Shown in pieces: positions 1-7,257 of a DNA stretch of 16,365 bases (its first letter is position 1; each line of letters starts with the position of its first letter). The stretch covers positions 1 to 16,365 of the forward strand of contig JBCCEV010000097.1 in the NCBI GenBank assembly GCA_039030125.1, given 5' to 3'. The DNA comes from JBCCEV01 sp039030125. GTDB lineage: Bacteria; Pseudomonadota; Gammaproteobacteria; Ga0077536. The translations under genes were made by a program, and so were the position numbers. The notes beneath the pieces were generated by a model, which saw nothing but the letters and a program-made list of their open reading frames with translations, was not told where the DNA came from and searched no databases.

Positions 1-77
1 ATGCGTTTGAATCGCCAGAGGAAGTATATGAACAGGGCATTCAGTTTATCCGGGAGCATATCGCCGCCGTCGGCTGA
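1..77 (+). CDS. C-terminal end of an unidentified protein (partial)
   Basis: The reading frame beginning at base 3 is open from the left edge to a TGA at 75-77 and encodes 24 residues, ending REHIAAVG. The piece is acidic, then amphipathic, and looks like a normal C-terminal helix. Too little is present to name a family. It lies 41 nt upstream of the SDR at 119 on the same strand, so the two may be co-transcribed. The frame could be fortuitous because it is so short. Confidence 0.4.
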   Translation, partial: AFESPEEVYEQGIQFIREHIAAVG

Positions 78-118
78 GCGAGCTAAAGAGGTTCTACTTA
101 GGAGGTAGATAGGTACCA

Positions 119-781
119 ATGCTAAAAGGCAAGACCGTTGTGGTAACAGGGGCAGCAGGTGCCCTCGGATCGGCTGTGTGCAGCAAGGCAGAAGGCTATG
201 GTGCCACAGTAAAACGTCTGGACCTGGCATTCCAGGAAACAGCTGAACACTGCTATGCGGTAGATTTAACTGATGCGGCCTCGGTGTCTGCTGTGTTAGA
301 AGAAATCAGTGCGTTTGACGCTGTCTTTAACGTTGCCGGCGGTTTTTCCATGGGCCCCCAAGTGCACGATGGTGCCGATGATGAATGGGATCATTTATTT
401 GCCATGAACGTGACAACCCTGCGCAACATGGTTGCGGTCACGGTCCCCAAACTGCTAGCCGCCGGCCGCGGCAAAATCGTGAACGTGGGTGCACTATCGG
501 CGCGCGAAGGCATTGGCGCCATGGGTGCTTACTGCGCTTCTAAATCGGCAGTGATGCGACTGACCGAAAGCATGTCGGGTGAACTTCGCGCGCAAGGAAT
601 TAACGTCAATGCGGTTTTACCAAGCATTATTGATACCCCGACGAATCGCGGTGACATGCCCGATGCGGACTTTTCGAAGTGGGTAGCGCCTCAGGATTTG
701 GCCAACGTCATCTGCTTTTTAGGATCTCCCTCAGCAGATGCGATCCACGGCGCTTTGATTCCAGTGCGGGGTCTCAGTTAA
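119..781 (+). CDS. Short-chain dehydrogenase/reductase (SDR), 220 aa
   Basis: Cytosolic Rossmann-fold NAD(P)-dependent oxidoreductase; substrate unknown. Seen: the dinucleotide-binding glycine motif TGAAGALG at residues 10-17, an acidic residue (D35) at the end of beta-2 that tends to favour NAD, the NVAGG motif at 71-75 (NNAG equivalent), and the catalytic YxxxK as Y138-K142. The position 13 residues before the tyrosine, normally the catalytic serine, is Ala125 (context NVGALSA), with Ser127 two residues on. A similar alanine occurs in dihydropteridine-reductase-like SDRs, as I recall that subfamily. At 220 aa it is shorter than the usual 245-265. A strong AGGAGG lies at 100-105, 13 nt before the ATG, which is a long spacing; a weaker AGGT at 111-114 is closer. 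The next gene starts 68 nt downstream on the same strand. Confidence 0.88.
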   Translation: MLKGKTVVVTGAAGALGSAVCSKAEGYGATVKRLDLAFQETAEHCYAVDLTDAASVSAVLEEISAFDAVFNVAGGFSMGPQVHDGADDEWDHLFAMNVTTLRNMVAVTVPKLLAAGRGKIVNVGALSAREGIGAMGAYCASKSAVMRLTESMSGELRAQGINVNAVLPSIIDTPTNRGDMPDADFSKWVAPQDLANVICFLGSPSADAIHGALIPVRGLS

Positions 782-792
782 GCGACGACTAT

Positions 793-821
793 TTGCTTCG
801 ATCGGCGGTATCCACCATACT
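793..821 (+). promoter_or_regulatory. Possible sigma70-type promoter ahead of the exported-protein pair
   Basis: TTGCTT (793-798) and CATACT (816-821) are separated by 17 nt in the short gap between the SDR stop and the first exported-protein gene. The match to consensus is only partial (about 3/6 and 4/6), so this is a weak candidate judged mainly on spacing and position. Confidence 0.22.
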
Positions 822-849
822 TTCGGCCGGTTGGATGGGGGTTCATCGG

Positions 850-1734
850 ATGATTCGGACAACGCTTTTCGTTGCGGCGCTGTTTTCCTCAATTGATGTC
901 TGGTCTGCCAGCGTTTCAGATGGCAGCCTCGGTGCACTCACGATTGCGTCGTCAACCAGTTTGACCGTCCCATCGGGCGGCTATTTCAACTTTTCAAGCA
1001 TTGATATCGCAGCGGGCGCGGCGCTCGACTTTGATCTCAACGGTTTTGGGGGCACGGTTACGCTCGCCGCCAATGACTTCGTCAACATTAACGGCAACCT
1101 CGAGCAACCTAGCCTGCCGTTGACGATCCGTTCCGACACTGCAATCAACATCGGCGCAGGCGGGCTTTTAGCAGCCAGCGATCTCACTTTGGACGCGCCC
1201 ATTATCTCGATTGACGGTTCCGTGCTCTCAACGACTAATTTGTTTATCACCGGATCGGGACTCGTCGAAATCGGCTCGAGTGGTACGCTCACGATAGCTA
1301 CGATCCCACCCGGTGGTGGCGCGATTGACCCGGCTTTGTTTCCTCCTCATGGAACGCCGGGTACCGGAACGATTACTCTCAACCCTTATCACACCGATAT
1401 TTTTCCGATTGGCGGCGGCGCGTCGAACGGGGGCGGTAATGTATCGATTAGCATCATCGACGGCGGCGGTTCTGGTGGTACGGTCACGACTGCGATCACG
1501 CTCAATACCCCGGTGGCCGGCGGGGGTATCACCACCTCGGCAGGACATCATGACGGCGGCGGAATCAGCGTAATTGAAAACTTTCCGCCAGGCGGCATCG
1601 GTCCACTGAACCCTTCGGCCGGCGGCGATGGCACAATTTTTATCACCACTATTCCGGAAGTACCGGCCGTTCCGCTGCCCCCGTCTTGGTTGTTGCTAGC
1701 GCCTGCTTTGCTCGTTTTGCGCAACCACGCATAG
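850..1734 (+). CDS. Exported glycine-rich protein with VPLPA/PEP-CTERM-like sorting tail (paralog A), 294 aa
   Basis: Predicted secreted or surface protein of unknown function. An N-terminal signal peptide covers about residues 1-20 (MIRTTLFVAALF then WSAS). Residues 21-150 are short alternating beta-strand segments (LTI, LDFDL, VTLAA, INING, LTI, INIG, LTLDA) suggesting a beta-helix or beta-solenoid like many adhesins. Residues 151-265 are rich in Gly, Thr and Ile. The C-terminus carries PEVPAVPLPP at 269-278, then one hydrophobic segment (WLLLAPALLVL), and ends RNHA, the layout of exosortase-processed VPLPA/PEP-CTERM signals. The basic cluster after the hydrophobic segment is reduced to one Arg. 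The frame stays open upstream of 850, but the ATG at 850 is chosen because it begins a signal peptide, matches the MIRT start of paralog B exactly, and follows a G-rich stretch at 836-841. The next gene starts 12 nt after the stop. Confidence 0.82.
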   Translation: MIRTTLFVAALFSSIDVWSASVSDGSLGALTIASSTSLTVPSGGYFNFSSIDIAAGAALDFDLNGFGGTVTLAANDFVNINGNLEQPSLPLTIRSDTAINIGAGGLLAASDLTLDAPIISIDGSVLSTTNLFITGSGLVEIGSSGTLTIATIPPGGGAIDPALFPPHGTPGTGTITLNPYHTDIFPIGGGASNGGGNVSISIIDGGGSGGTVTTAITLNTPVAGGGITTSAGHHDGGGISVIENFPPGGIGPLNPSAGGDGTIFITTIPEVPAVPLPPSWLLLAPALLVLRNHA

Positions 1735-1746
1735 AATTGTTGCGAG

Positions 1747-2781
1747 ATGATTCGAACGGCGCTATTTCTCACAACACTGTGTTGCTCAGTTTGCACCTGG
1801 GCGACAAGCGTTTCGACCGGCGACCTAAGTCCGCTTACTATCGCTTCCCCAACCACCCTCACGGTACCGGTAAGCGGAAATTTTGATTTCAGCAGCGTGC
1901 AGATCGACGCTGGCGCGAGCCTTAATTTTGATTTGGTTGGATACGCCGCTCAGGTCACTCTCAGCGCCGAGGAGGCGATCACCATTGATGGCACTGTTGA
2001 GCAGCCGGGCCTTTCGTTATCCCTCGCCTCGAATACCGCCATCAACATCGGACTTGACGGATTGGTATCCGTTGAAACCCTCATTATTTCAGCACCCACG
2101 GTAACCATTTCCGGATTGATGAATGCGACTAGTCTGCTGTTGATTAAATCGGGGACGACAATAACCGATGATGGGAACTTAATCGTGGGTCCAATTGGGG
2201 GCGCTCGCCCGCCCGATACTGGCGCGCCGAATCCCTCCACACCGGGCAATCAGAACGGCTTATTTATAACTGGCGCGCCCGGTTTTGACACTTTGCCAAC
2301 GCCTACAGCAAGCACAATTACCTTCAATAGCCCGTCGCTCCCAACCGGCCCAACGTTTATTTCAAACTACGATCCGAACGCTGACGTCACCGCTGGAACT
2401 GTTGATATCGGCGCGCTCGGATTTAACCCCTCGGGGATCTTGACCGGTCCAATCTTGACGCTCCCCGTAGCGGTCTCATCGCACCATCCAAATTTTGTGC
2501 CTCCCCCGACGATAACGCTGAGTCACCACTACAATTCCGGGAATATTACTCTGCAGGCGGGTGGTGGTTCCGGCGGCACCGATATGTACACAATTGTGCC
2601 AAGCGGGAGCACTGGCGGCGGGCCTTTGGTTTTCACGACCGTGCCCGAGGTGCCCTCCATTCCAATACCCGCAGCGGGGATGCTCTTTGCGCCCGCATTA
2701 ATCCTATTGGGCAAATTCACCTCGGCGCGACGCCGGGTCGAGGTAGCGCTAACTTCCCCGATAGCGACGAAAATCTCGTAG
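1747..2781 (+). CDS. Exported protein with VPLPA/PEP-CTERM-like sorting tail (paralog B), 344 aa
   Basis: Tandem paralog of the preceding gene. By eye, 54 of the first 100 residues are identical with no gap, including MIRT, LTIAS, LTV, FSS, FDL, EQP and TAINIG. It has a signal peptide (about 1-20), the same beta-strand-rich N-terminal half, a Pro/Thr/Gly-rich middle diverging from paralog A in length and sequence, and a C-terminal PEVPSIPIPA at 300-309. A hydrophobic segment (GMLFAPALILLG) and a basic SARRR cluster at 326-330 follow. An unusual 14-residue extension ending TKIS follows the arginines, where most such proteins stop within a few residues. Paralog A's stop is only 12 nt upstream and the Shine-Dalgarno is weak, so translational coupling is plausible. 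An exosortase would have to be encoded elsewhere. Function unknown; surface adhesion or biofilm matrix is a guess from the family of sorting signals. Confidence 0.82.
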   Translation: MIRTALFLTTLCCSVCTWATSVSTGDLSPLTIASPTTLTVPVSGNFDFSSVQIDAGASLNFDLVGYAAQVTLSAEEAITIDGTVEQPGLSLSLASNTAINIGLDGLVSVETLIISAPTVTISGLMNATSLLLIKSGTTITDDGNLIVGPIGGARPPDTGAPNPSTPGNQNGLFITGAPGFDTLPTPTASTITFNSPSLPTGPTFISNYDPNADVTAGTVDIGALGFNPSGILTGPILTLPVAVSSHHPNFVPPPTITLSHHYNSGNITLQAGGGSGGTDMYTIVPSGSTGGGPLVFTTVPEVPSIPIPAAGMLFAPALILLGKFTSARRRVEVALTSPIATKIS

Positions 2782-2818
2782 AATGCGCCCCCTCTGACGC
2801 ACCGTTCGCGGCGCGTTC
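2781..2818 (+). terminator. Stem-loop between paralog B and the MATE gene (weak terminator or attenuator candidate)
   Basis: GAATGCGCC (2781-2789) pairs with GGCGCGTTC (2810-2818), giving nine base pairs including one G-U, with a 20-nt loop. The stem starts on the last base of the paralog B stop codon and ends 21 nt before the MATE start. There is no T-run after it, so a classical intrinsic terminator is not shown. Confidence 0.3.
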
Positions 2819-2839
2819 TAACCCAGCCGGCGCCCTAGA

Positions 2840-4174
2840 TTGGTCAATAGAGAGCGGTTAAACCGCATCCTTACGCTCGCGCTGCCCATCATGGGTGGCA
2901 TGACATCGCAAAACGTCTTGAATGTGGTCGATTCGGCCATGGTTAGCCGTTTGCCCGCCTCGGAAACCGCACTGGCGGCCGTTGGCTATGGCGGATTTTC
3001 AATTTTTGTCTCGCAGGCCTTGCTACTTGGTTTTTCGACCTCGGTGCAAGCCAGCGCCTCGCGTCGTAAAGGGGAAGGCCGTGGTGGTGAAGCGGCGAAG
3101 TTTCTCAACGCCGCGTTGCTGATCATAGCGCTCGTCGCGCCCCTTTTTGTGGTGGTGCTATTTTTCCGCGCGCCAAGCATTTTTCCCTATCTCAGCGACG
3201 ACGTCGCGGTCATCGATCAAGCGGTCGTCTACTACCAGATCCGTTTGTTCGGGATCGCGTTTTTGGCAATGAACTTCGCGTTCCGAGGTTATTGGAATGC
3301 GATGGACTTGGCGCGCTATTACCTAACGACATTGGTGCTCATGCACGCGACCAACATTTTTCTCAACTATGTGTTCATCTTCGGTAACTTGGGCGCACCG
3401 GCCTTGGGAACGGCTGGCGCGGGGCTTGCGACCGCTATATCACTCGCGGTCGGAAGCGGGATCTACACCATCATTGCACTGCGAAACGCGCGCGACCATG
3501 GCTTCCTTGCTGGCCTGCCGCCTCGCCAGGACATCAAGACCCTCATCAAACTCACCATTCCCAGCGGTTTTCAGAATTTGTTTTTCGCCGCTGGATTTCT
3601 CTGCATGTTGTGGATTATCGGCCAGATCGGAACGGCCGAAGCCGCATCCGCCCACGTGCTGGTTAATTTGACGCTGGTCGCCCTGCTCCCTGGGATGGGA
3701 CTGGGTCTGGCAGCCGCCACCCTGGTTGGTCAAGCCCTGGGCAGGCGCGATCCCGACGACGCCGAGGCTTGGGGCTACGATGTCGTTAAAGTGTCGCTGG
3801 TGGTCGTTGGCCTGCTCGGATTGCCATTTGCGATAGCGCCGGAGGCGATCTTAACAACCGTTTACACACTCAGTCCCGACGTGCTCAACGTCACGACTTG
3901 GCCGCTGCGAATCGTGGGGTTAAGCATCGCCTTGGACGCAGCGGGGATGGTCTTTATGAACTCTCTCCTCGGTGCCGGTGACGCTCGGCGGGTCATGGTA
4001 GTGGCCGCACTTTTTCAATGGCTGGTTTTCTTGCCCGGGGCCTTTTTGATCGGCCCGGTCATGGGCTGGGGGATCCTCGGTATCTGGGTCTTGCAGGGAG
4101 TCTACCGTGGACTTCAGGCGATCGTGTTCTTCAACTTCTGGCGCGGGCGTCGCTGGGCGGCAATAAAAATCTAG
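2840..4174 (+). CDS. MATE-family multidrug/small-molecule efflux transporter, 444 aa
   Basis: Inner-membrane antiporter of the MATE superfamily, expected to export drugs or metabolites using a Na+ or H+ gradient. Length (444) and about 12 hydrophobic segments fit the family. Seen: the N-terminal helix ALPIMGGMTSQNVLNVVDSAMV, whose Asp31 sits at the conserved VVD position; the GYWNAMD segment after TM4; LGTAGAGLATAIS; and, in the second half, LVGQALGRRD, the repeat of the VGQ/GxxxxR motif. The only start upstream of the first helix is a TTG at 2840: an in-frame TAA lies at 2819-2821, and the first internal ATGs would cut TM1. No clear Shine-Dalgarno precedes it. It is on the same strand as the exported-protein pair, 58 nt away, but nothing links the functions. 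It converges with the hydrolase at 4216. Substrate cannot be assigned. Confidence 0.9.
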   Translation: MVNRERLNRILTLALPIMGGMTSQNVLNVVDSAMVSRLPASETALAAVGYGGFSIFVSQALLLGFSTSVQASASRRKGEGRGGEAAKFLNAALLIIALVAPLFVVVLFFRAPSIFPYLSDDVAVIDQAVVYYQIRLFGIAFLAMNFAFRGYWNAMDLARYYLTTLVLMHATNIFLNYVFIFGNLGAPALGTAGAGLATAISLAVGSGIYTIIALRNARDHGFLAGLPPRQDIKTLIKLTIPSGFQNLFFAAGFLCMLWIIGQIGTAEAASAHVLVNLTLVALLPGMGLGLAAATLVGQALGRRDPDDAEAWGYDVVKVSLVVVGLLGLPFAIAPEAILTTVYTLSPDVLNVTTWPLRIVGLSIALDAAGMVFMNSLLGAGDARRVMVVAALFQWLVFLPGAFLIGPVMGWGILGIWVLQGVYRGLQAIVFFNFWRGRRWAAIKI

Positions 4175-4215
4175 ATTAAGCCGCTTACACCCACGCCTGG
4201 CGGCAGCCCACCCAA

Positions 4216-5109
4216 TTAACCAAGTTGCTGCTCGATGTAGCTGGCAACGCGGTCAATGGCCTCCTGCCCCTTATCGAGCAACGGCGCAAATAAATGCCAG
4301 ACGTGAATCATCTCCTCCCACACCTCCAAGGTCACCGCACAGCCCGCGGCCTTTAATGCCGCTTCGATCCGAATTGAATCATCTAGCAGGGTTTCCGCTT
4401 CGCCAACGTGAATAAGCACCGGCGGCAGGTTACTCAGGTCAGCATAGAGCGGTGAGGCGAGCGGCGATCTGAGATCCTGTCCCTGCAGGTAGGTTTGCGC
4501 AAGTTCATCGATGATTGGTTTCTGTACCATCGGGTCAACCGCCGCCTTGGTTTCCATCGATCCGCCGCTGGCCTCCATATCCGCCCACGGTGAAATGGCA
4601 ACCGCGCAGCCGGGCATCGCCCCGCCTTGATCGCGCAATGCCACCAGTGCTGCAATTGCGAGCCCGCCCCCGGCGGAATCGCCGGCAATCGTAATTTGTG
4701 CAGGCTCATTACCCTGGTCGACTAACCAATTAAAGGCGGCCACCGCATCATCGACAGCGGCAGGGAACGGGTGCTCCGGCGCCAGGCGATAATTAAGGGC
4801 CAACACGCGATCACCGGTTGCCCGAGCCAATCGGTCGAGCATATAGCGGTGTGAGTCGATCGAACCAATCGCATAGCCACCGCCATGAAAGTAGAGCACC
4901 ACCCGTTTGCGCGGCGCTCCATCGGGCACAATCCACTCTGCCGCCACACCGCCGGCCGCAACCGCTTCATTACTCACGCCGTCGATCGTCGGCTTGCTCG
5001 ATCCCGTGGCATCGAAACCGGCCCGCATTTGCTCCAACGTCGCACCCGCCGGAATAACGGGATTCTCGGTTAACATCTTCCGGATGGCATCCAACTGGGT
5101 ATTCGACAT
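4216..5109 (-). CDS. Alpha/beta hydrolase of the hormone-sensitive-lipase (HSL, family IV) type, 297 aa
   Basis: Probable cytosolic carboxylesterase or lactonase. Seen: the oxyanion-hole motif HGGG at residues 75-78; the nucleophile elbow GDSAGG with Ser145; YRLAPEHPFPAA at 107-118, a hallmark of this family; and the catalytic His in the MIHVWH segment (His269). The catalytic acid, usually Asp in a DPLxDD motif, aligns with Glu239 in GEAETLLDD; I recall glutamate at this place in epsilon-lactone-hydrolase-like members. No signal peptide. AAGGA lies 7-12 nt before the ATG. The gene is divergent from the GST at 5208 with 98 nt between. Substrate unknown; short acyl esters or lactones are typical for the family. 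Confidence 0.9.
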   Translation of the reverse strand: MSNTQLDAIRKMLTENPVIPAGATLEQMRAGFDATGSSKPTIDGVSNEAVAAGGVAAEWIVPDGAPRKRVVLYFHGGGYAIGSIDSHRYMLDRLARATGDRVLALNYRLAPEHPFPAAVDDAVAAFNWLVDQGNEPAQITIAGDSAGGGLAIAALVALRDQGGAMPGCAVAISPWADMEASGGSMETKAAVDPMVQKPIIDELAQTYLQGQDLRSPLASPLYADLSNLPPVLIHVGEAETLLDDSIRIEAALKAAGCAVTLEVWEEMIHVWHLFAPLLDKGQEAIDRVASYIEQQLG

Positions 5110-5207
5110 TGCATTGTCCTTTGATTTCTGAGCCGGTGAATCAGTCTAACCGAGCGCTGCGTCGCGACCAAAGCTTGAGCTGAGTAACGGCCTAATGGAG
5201 ATTTTTG

Positions 5208-5804
5208 ATGAAACTTTACGGGACCAGCGGCTCGGGTAACGCTTACAAAATTCATTTGCTGCTAAGTTTTATTGGGCAGCCGTATGAGCGCGTGGAGGTC
5301 GATCTCCACGCGGGCGAACACAAAGCGGAGGCCTTCTTATCGATCAATCCGCGCGGACAGGTGCCCGCGCTCGAAGATGGCGCCACGATCATCTGGGATT
5401 CGCAGGCGATCCTCTGCTACCTCGCGAAATCCTATGCGCCGATCTGGCTTCCAGAAACCCCGCTGGCATTTGCTCAAACGATGCAGTGGCTGGCATTTTC
5501 CGAAAACGAGTTATTGTTCGGATTGGCGAGGGCCCGAGCGGTGGTGAGATTCGGATCCCCGTGGGATTACGAGCACTGCAAAGAGTACGGCATGGCGGGC
5601 CTCGCCGTGCTCAACCAACATCTGGCCGGGCATCAGTGGATAGTCACTGAGCAGACGACGATCGCCGATGTTGCTTGTTACCCGTATATTGCCCTTGCAA
5701 GCGAGGGCAACATGGATGTCAGCGGTTTCCCTGCCATCGTCGAATGGATGGAACGATTCGAGGCACTCCCCGGTTTCGGCCCCATCGAGGCACTTGAAAG
5801 CTAG
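5208..5804 (+). CDS. Glutathione S-transferase family protein, 198 aa
   Basis: Cytosolic GST: an N-terminal thioredoxin-fold domain (about 1-78) followed by an all-helical C-terminal domain (about 88-195). Seen: MKLYGTSGSGNAYK, with Ser7/Ser9/Asn11 in the position of the catalytic Ser/Cys of beta-, theta- and nu-like GSTs; the glutathione-binding cis-proline in GQVPALE (Pro53); the DSQAI segment with Ser65 (gamma-glutamyl contact); and TIADVACYPY at 151-160, the N-capping box of the C-terminal domain. A TTG directly upstream (5205) is possible, but the ATG at 5208 is preferred because GGAG at 5197-5200 is 7 nt away. The gene ends one base before the stop codon of the convergent HDOD gene. It probably conjugates or isomerises an electrophile; target unknown. 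Confidence 0.9.
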   Translation: MKLYGTSGSGNAYKIHLLLSFIGQPYERVEVDLHAGEHKAEAFLSINPRGQVPALEDGATIIWDSQAILCYLAKSYAPIWLPETPLAFAQTMQWLAFSENELLFGLARARAVVRFGSPWDYEHCKEYGMAGLAVLNQHLAGHQWIVTEQTTIADVACYPYIALASEGNMDVSGFPAIVEWMERFEALPGFGPIEALES

Positions 5805-5805
5805 A

Positions 5806-7038
5806 TCAACCGTGCTGGAAGCGCTCTTTTAGAACTTGTTTACCCTGCTCTAGGATCTTAAGGCTCGTGTCTGGATCGATGCCGCCTTCCACCAATTGCT
5901 GCAGACTGGGCACCTCCCTCGGTTTGGGTACCGCACGGATCCCTTCGGTGCTCAGCATGTAAAAATAGCGTGCCGCGACGACGATACTCACCAAATCGGG
6001 CGCGCCACCAGCCTCGTAACCCCAGTCATCAAAGTGTGTTGCGACCTTGAGCAAATCTTCATCAAACTGCCAGCGTTTGATCATCTCAATACCCGTGTCT
6101 TTGCTGATTTTGCGTATCGCCCGGTCAACCAACTCAGGCTTCATCGCGAACGGCGGATACTCGACGGCGTAACTGATAATCGGCAACACCCCAATGTTGT
6201 GAAATAAACCAGCAATAAGTGCATCCTCTGCCGCGATATTTGAAGTCATCTCTGCCAACACAACAGCAATCGCGGCGACATGCTGGGCGCGCTTCACGTT
6301 GCTGATTAAACGTTCCTCTAGCGCAGGAACCAAATCGTCGTACGTATCACGATAGGCATAGCACAACACCAACTCTTTAGTCGTCTCCTTACCTAAGCGA
6401 TCGAGCACTTGAGGGAAATTCCGCAGGGGCTGCTCGCCCCGCATCAACGCCGAAGAAGCCATCTTGAAAACTTTTGCGGTGATCGCTGGATCAACAATTA
6501 CCGTATGCAGCAGCATATCGCGCGTCACTGCGCCACCACCGACCCGGCGCTGAATTCTGCCTCCCGATCCAGACAACGTCGGCAGACGCACCCGGTTCTC
6601 GGCTAGTACCACTTTGAACTCGCGGAAAAACTCACGCGACTGCGTGATATCAAGCGGCGGTTCCTCGAGCTTCGCATCAACGGGTGCTTCCTCAACCACG
6701 CCTTTGACAATTGTTTTTGGCACGCCGATGACTTGCGCGCGGCCGTTGGCGAAAATGTTGTAGGCGCTGGGCCGCAGTTGCGGCAACGGCTCGCGATGTT
6801 TGCTGCCGCCGATAATCTGACCTTCGGTCTCGTTATAATCGACCGTCCTGACCTTGCCGTCGATGAGGTAGTAGTCGACATCGGTGGTATCGCCGATCCC
6901 TATCAACTGATCGCCATCGTTGAGCTTTTTCTTCGTTGCGTGGTGCGCCGCTACGATGGCGTACTCCGGCGGTAGATCAGAGAATGGGAAGTACGGTTTT
7001 AGCTCACCCGGTTTTACTTGAATTTGCTTGCCTGACAT
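5806..7038 (-). CDS. HDOD-domain protein with N-terminal cyclic-nucleotide-binding-like domain, 410 aa
   Basis: Predicted cytosolic signalling or regulatory protein. Residues about 25-115 look like a cNMP-binding/cupin-like beta-barrel (LNDGDQLIGIGDTTDVDYYLIDGKV and following), but the phosphate-binding cassette residues are not clear, so nucleotide binding is doubtful. Residues about 145-365 are an HDOD domain: LPTLSG, the long helical bundle, and AGLFHNIGVLP at 276-286, where the HD metal pair of true phosphohydrolases is changed to His-Asn, as is usual in HDOD proteins. Enzymatic activity is therefore not expected. HDOD proteins are often tied to motility, stress or c-di-GMP networks; which applies here cannot be told. 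No good Shine-Dalgarno precedes the ATG. Convergent and almost overlapping with the GST. Confidence 0.86.
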   Translation of the reverse strand: MSGKQIQVKPGELKPYFPFSDLPPEYAIVAAHHATKKKLNDGDQLIGIGDTTDVDYYLIDGKVRTVDYNETEGQIIGGSKHREPLPQLRPSAYNIFANGRAQVIGVPKTIVKGVVEEAPVDAKLEEPPLDITQSREFFREFKVVLAENRVRLPTLSGSGGRIQRRVGGGAVTRDMLLHTVIVDPAITAKVFKMASSALMRGEQPLRNFPQVLDRLGKETTKELVLCYAYRDTYDDLVPALEERLISNVKRAQHVAAIAVVLAEMTSNIAAEDALIAGLFHNIGVLPIISYAVEYPPFAMKPELVDRAIRKISKDTGIEMIKRWQFDEDLLKVATHFDDWGYEAGGAPDLVSIVVAARYFYMLSTEGIRAVPKPREVPSLQQLVEGGIDPDTSLKILEQGKQVLKERFQHG

Positions 7039-7257
7039 ATTGATACGCTGTCGATTTCACTTGCACAATGGTCGGATTTAGTGCGGCCCAAACCATGTCG
7101 GGCGGCGCTTTGGAATATTACTTTTGATTGGGAAAATCGATCGGACCTAGATCACATCATTCTAAGATGAACCCCAAAATGCATAAATAGCGAGTCTCTT
7201 ATATCGCTCCTAGATGGGGTATCGTCTGCAAATCAACGAAATTGAGGGGATTTTGTT
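7039..7257. promoter_or_regulatory. Divergent intergenic leader between the HDOD gene and the PQQ dehydrogenase gene
   Basis: This 219-nt non-coding stretch must hold the promoters for both flanking genes. The rightward gene has a clear Shine-Dalgarno, GAGGGG within 7244-7250, seven nt from its ATG. The stretch from about 7110 is AT-richer than its surroundings, with several possible -35/-10 pairs, none convincing enough to place. Confidence 0.4.

Noticed and set aside
679..849. In-frame upstream extension of the first exported-protein gene
   Set aside because: It overlaps the SDR in another frame and would bury the signal peptide; the start shared with paralog B (MIRT) is at 850.
4175..4215. 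Possible terminator between the convergent MATE and hydrolase genes (GCCGC at 4180-4184, GCGGC at 4200-4204)
   Set aside because: Only five base pairs over a 15-nt loop and no T-run on either strand.
5131..5151. TetR-like half-site (GTCTAAC) between the divergent hydrolase and GST
   Set aside because: Only one arm is present; the sequence is not palindromic and does not align with the site at 11790.
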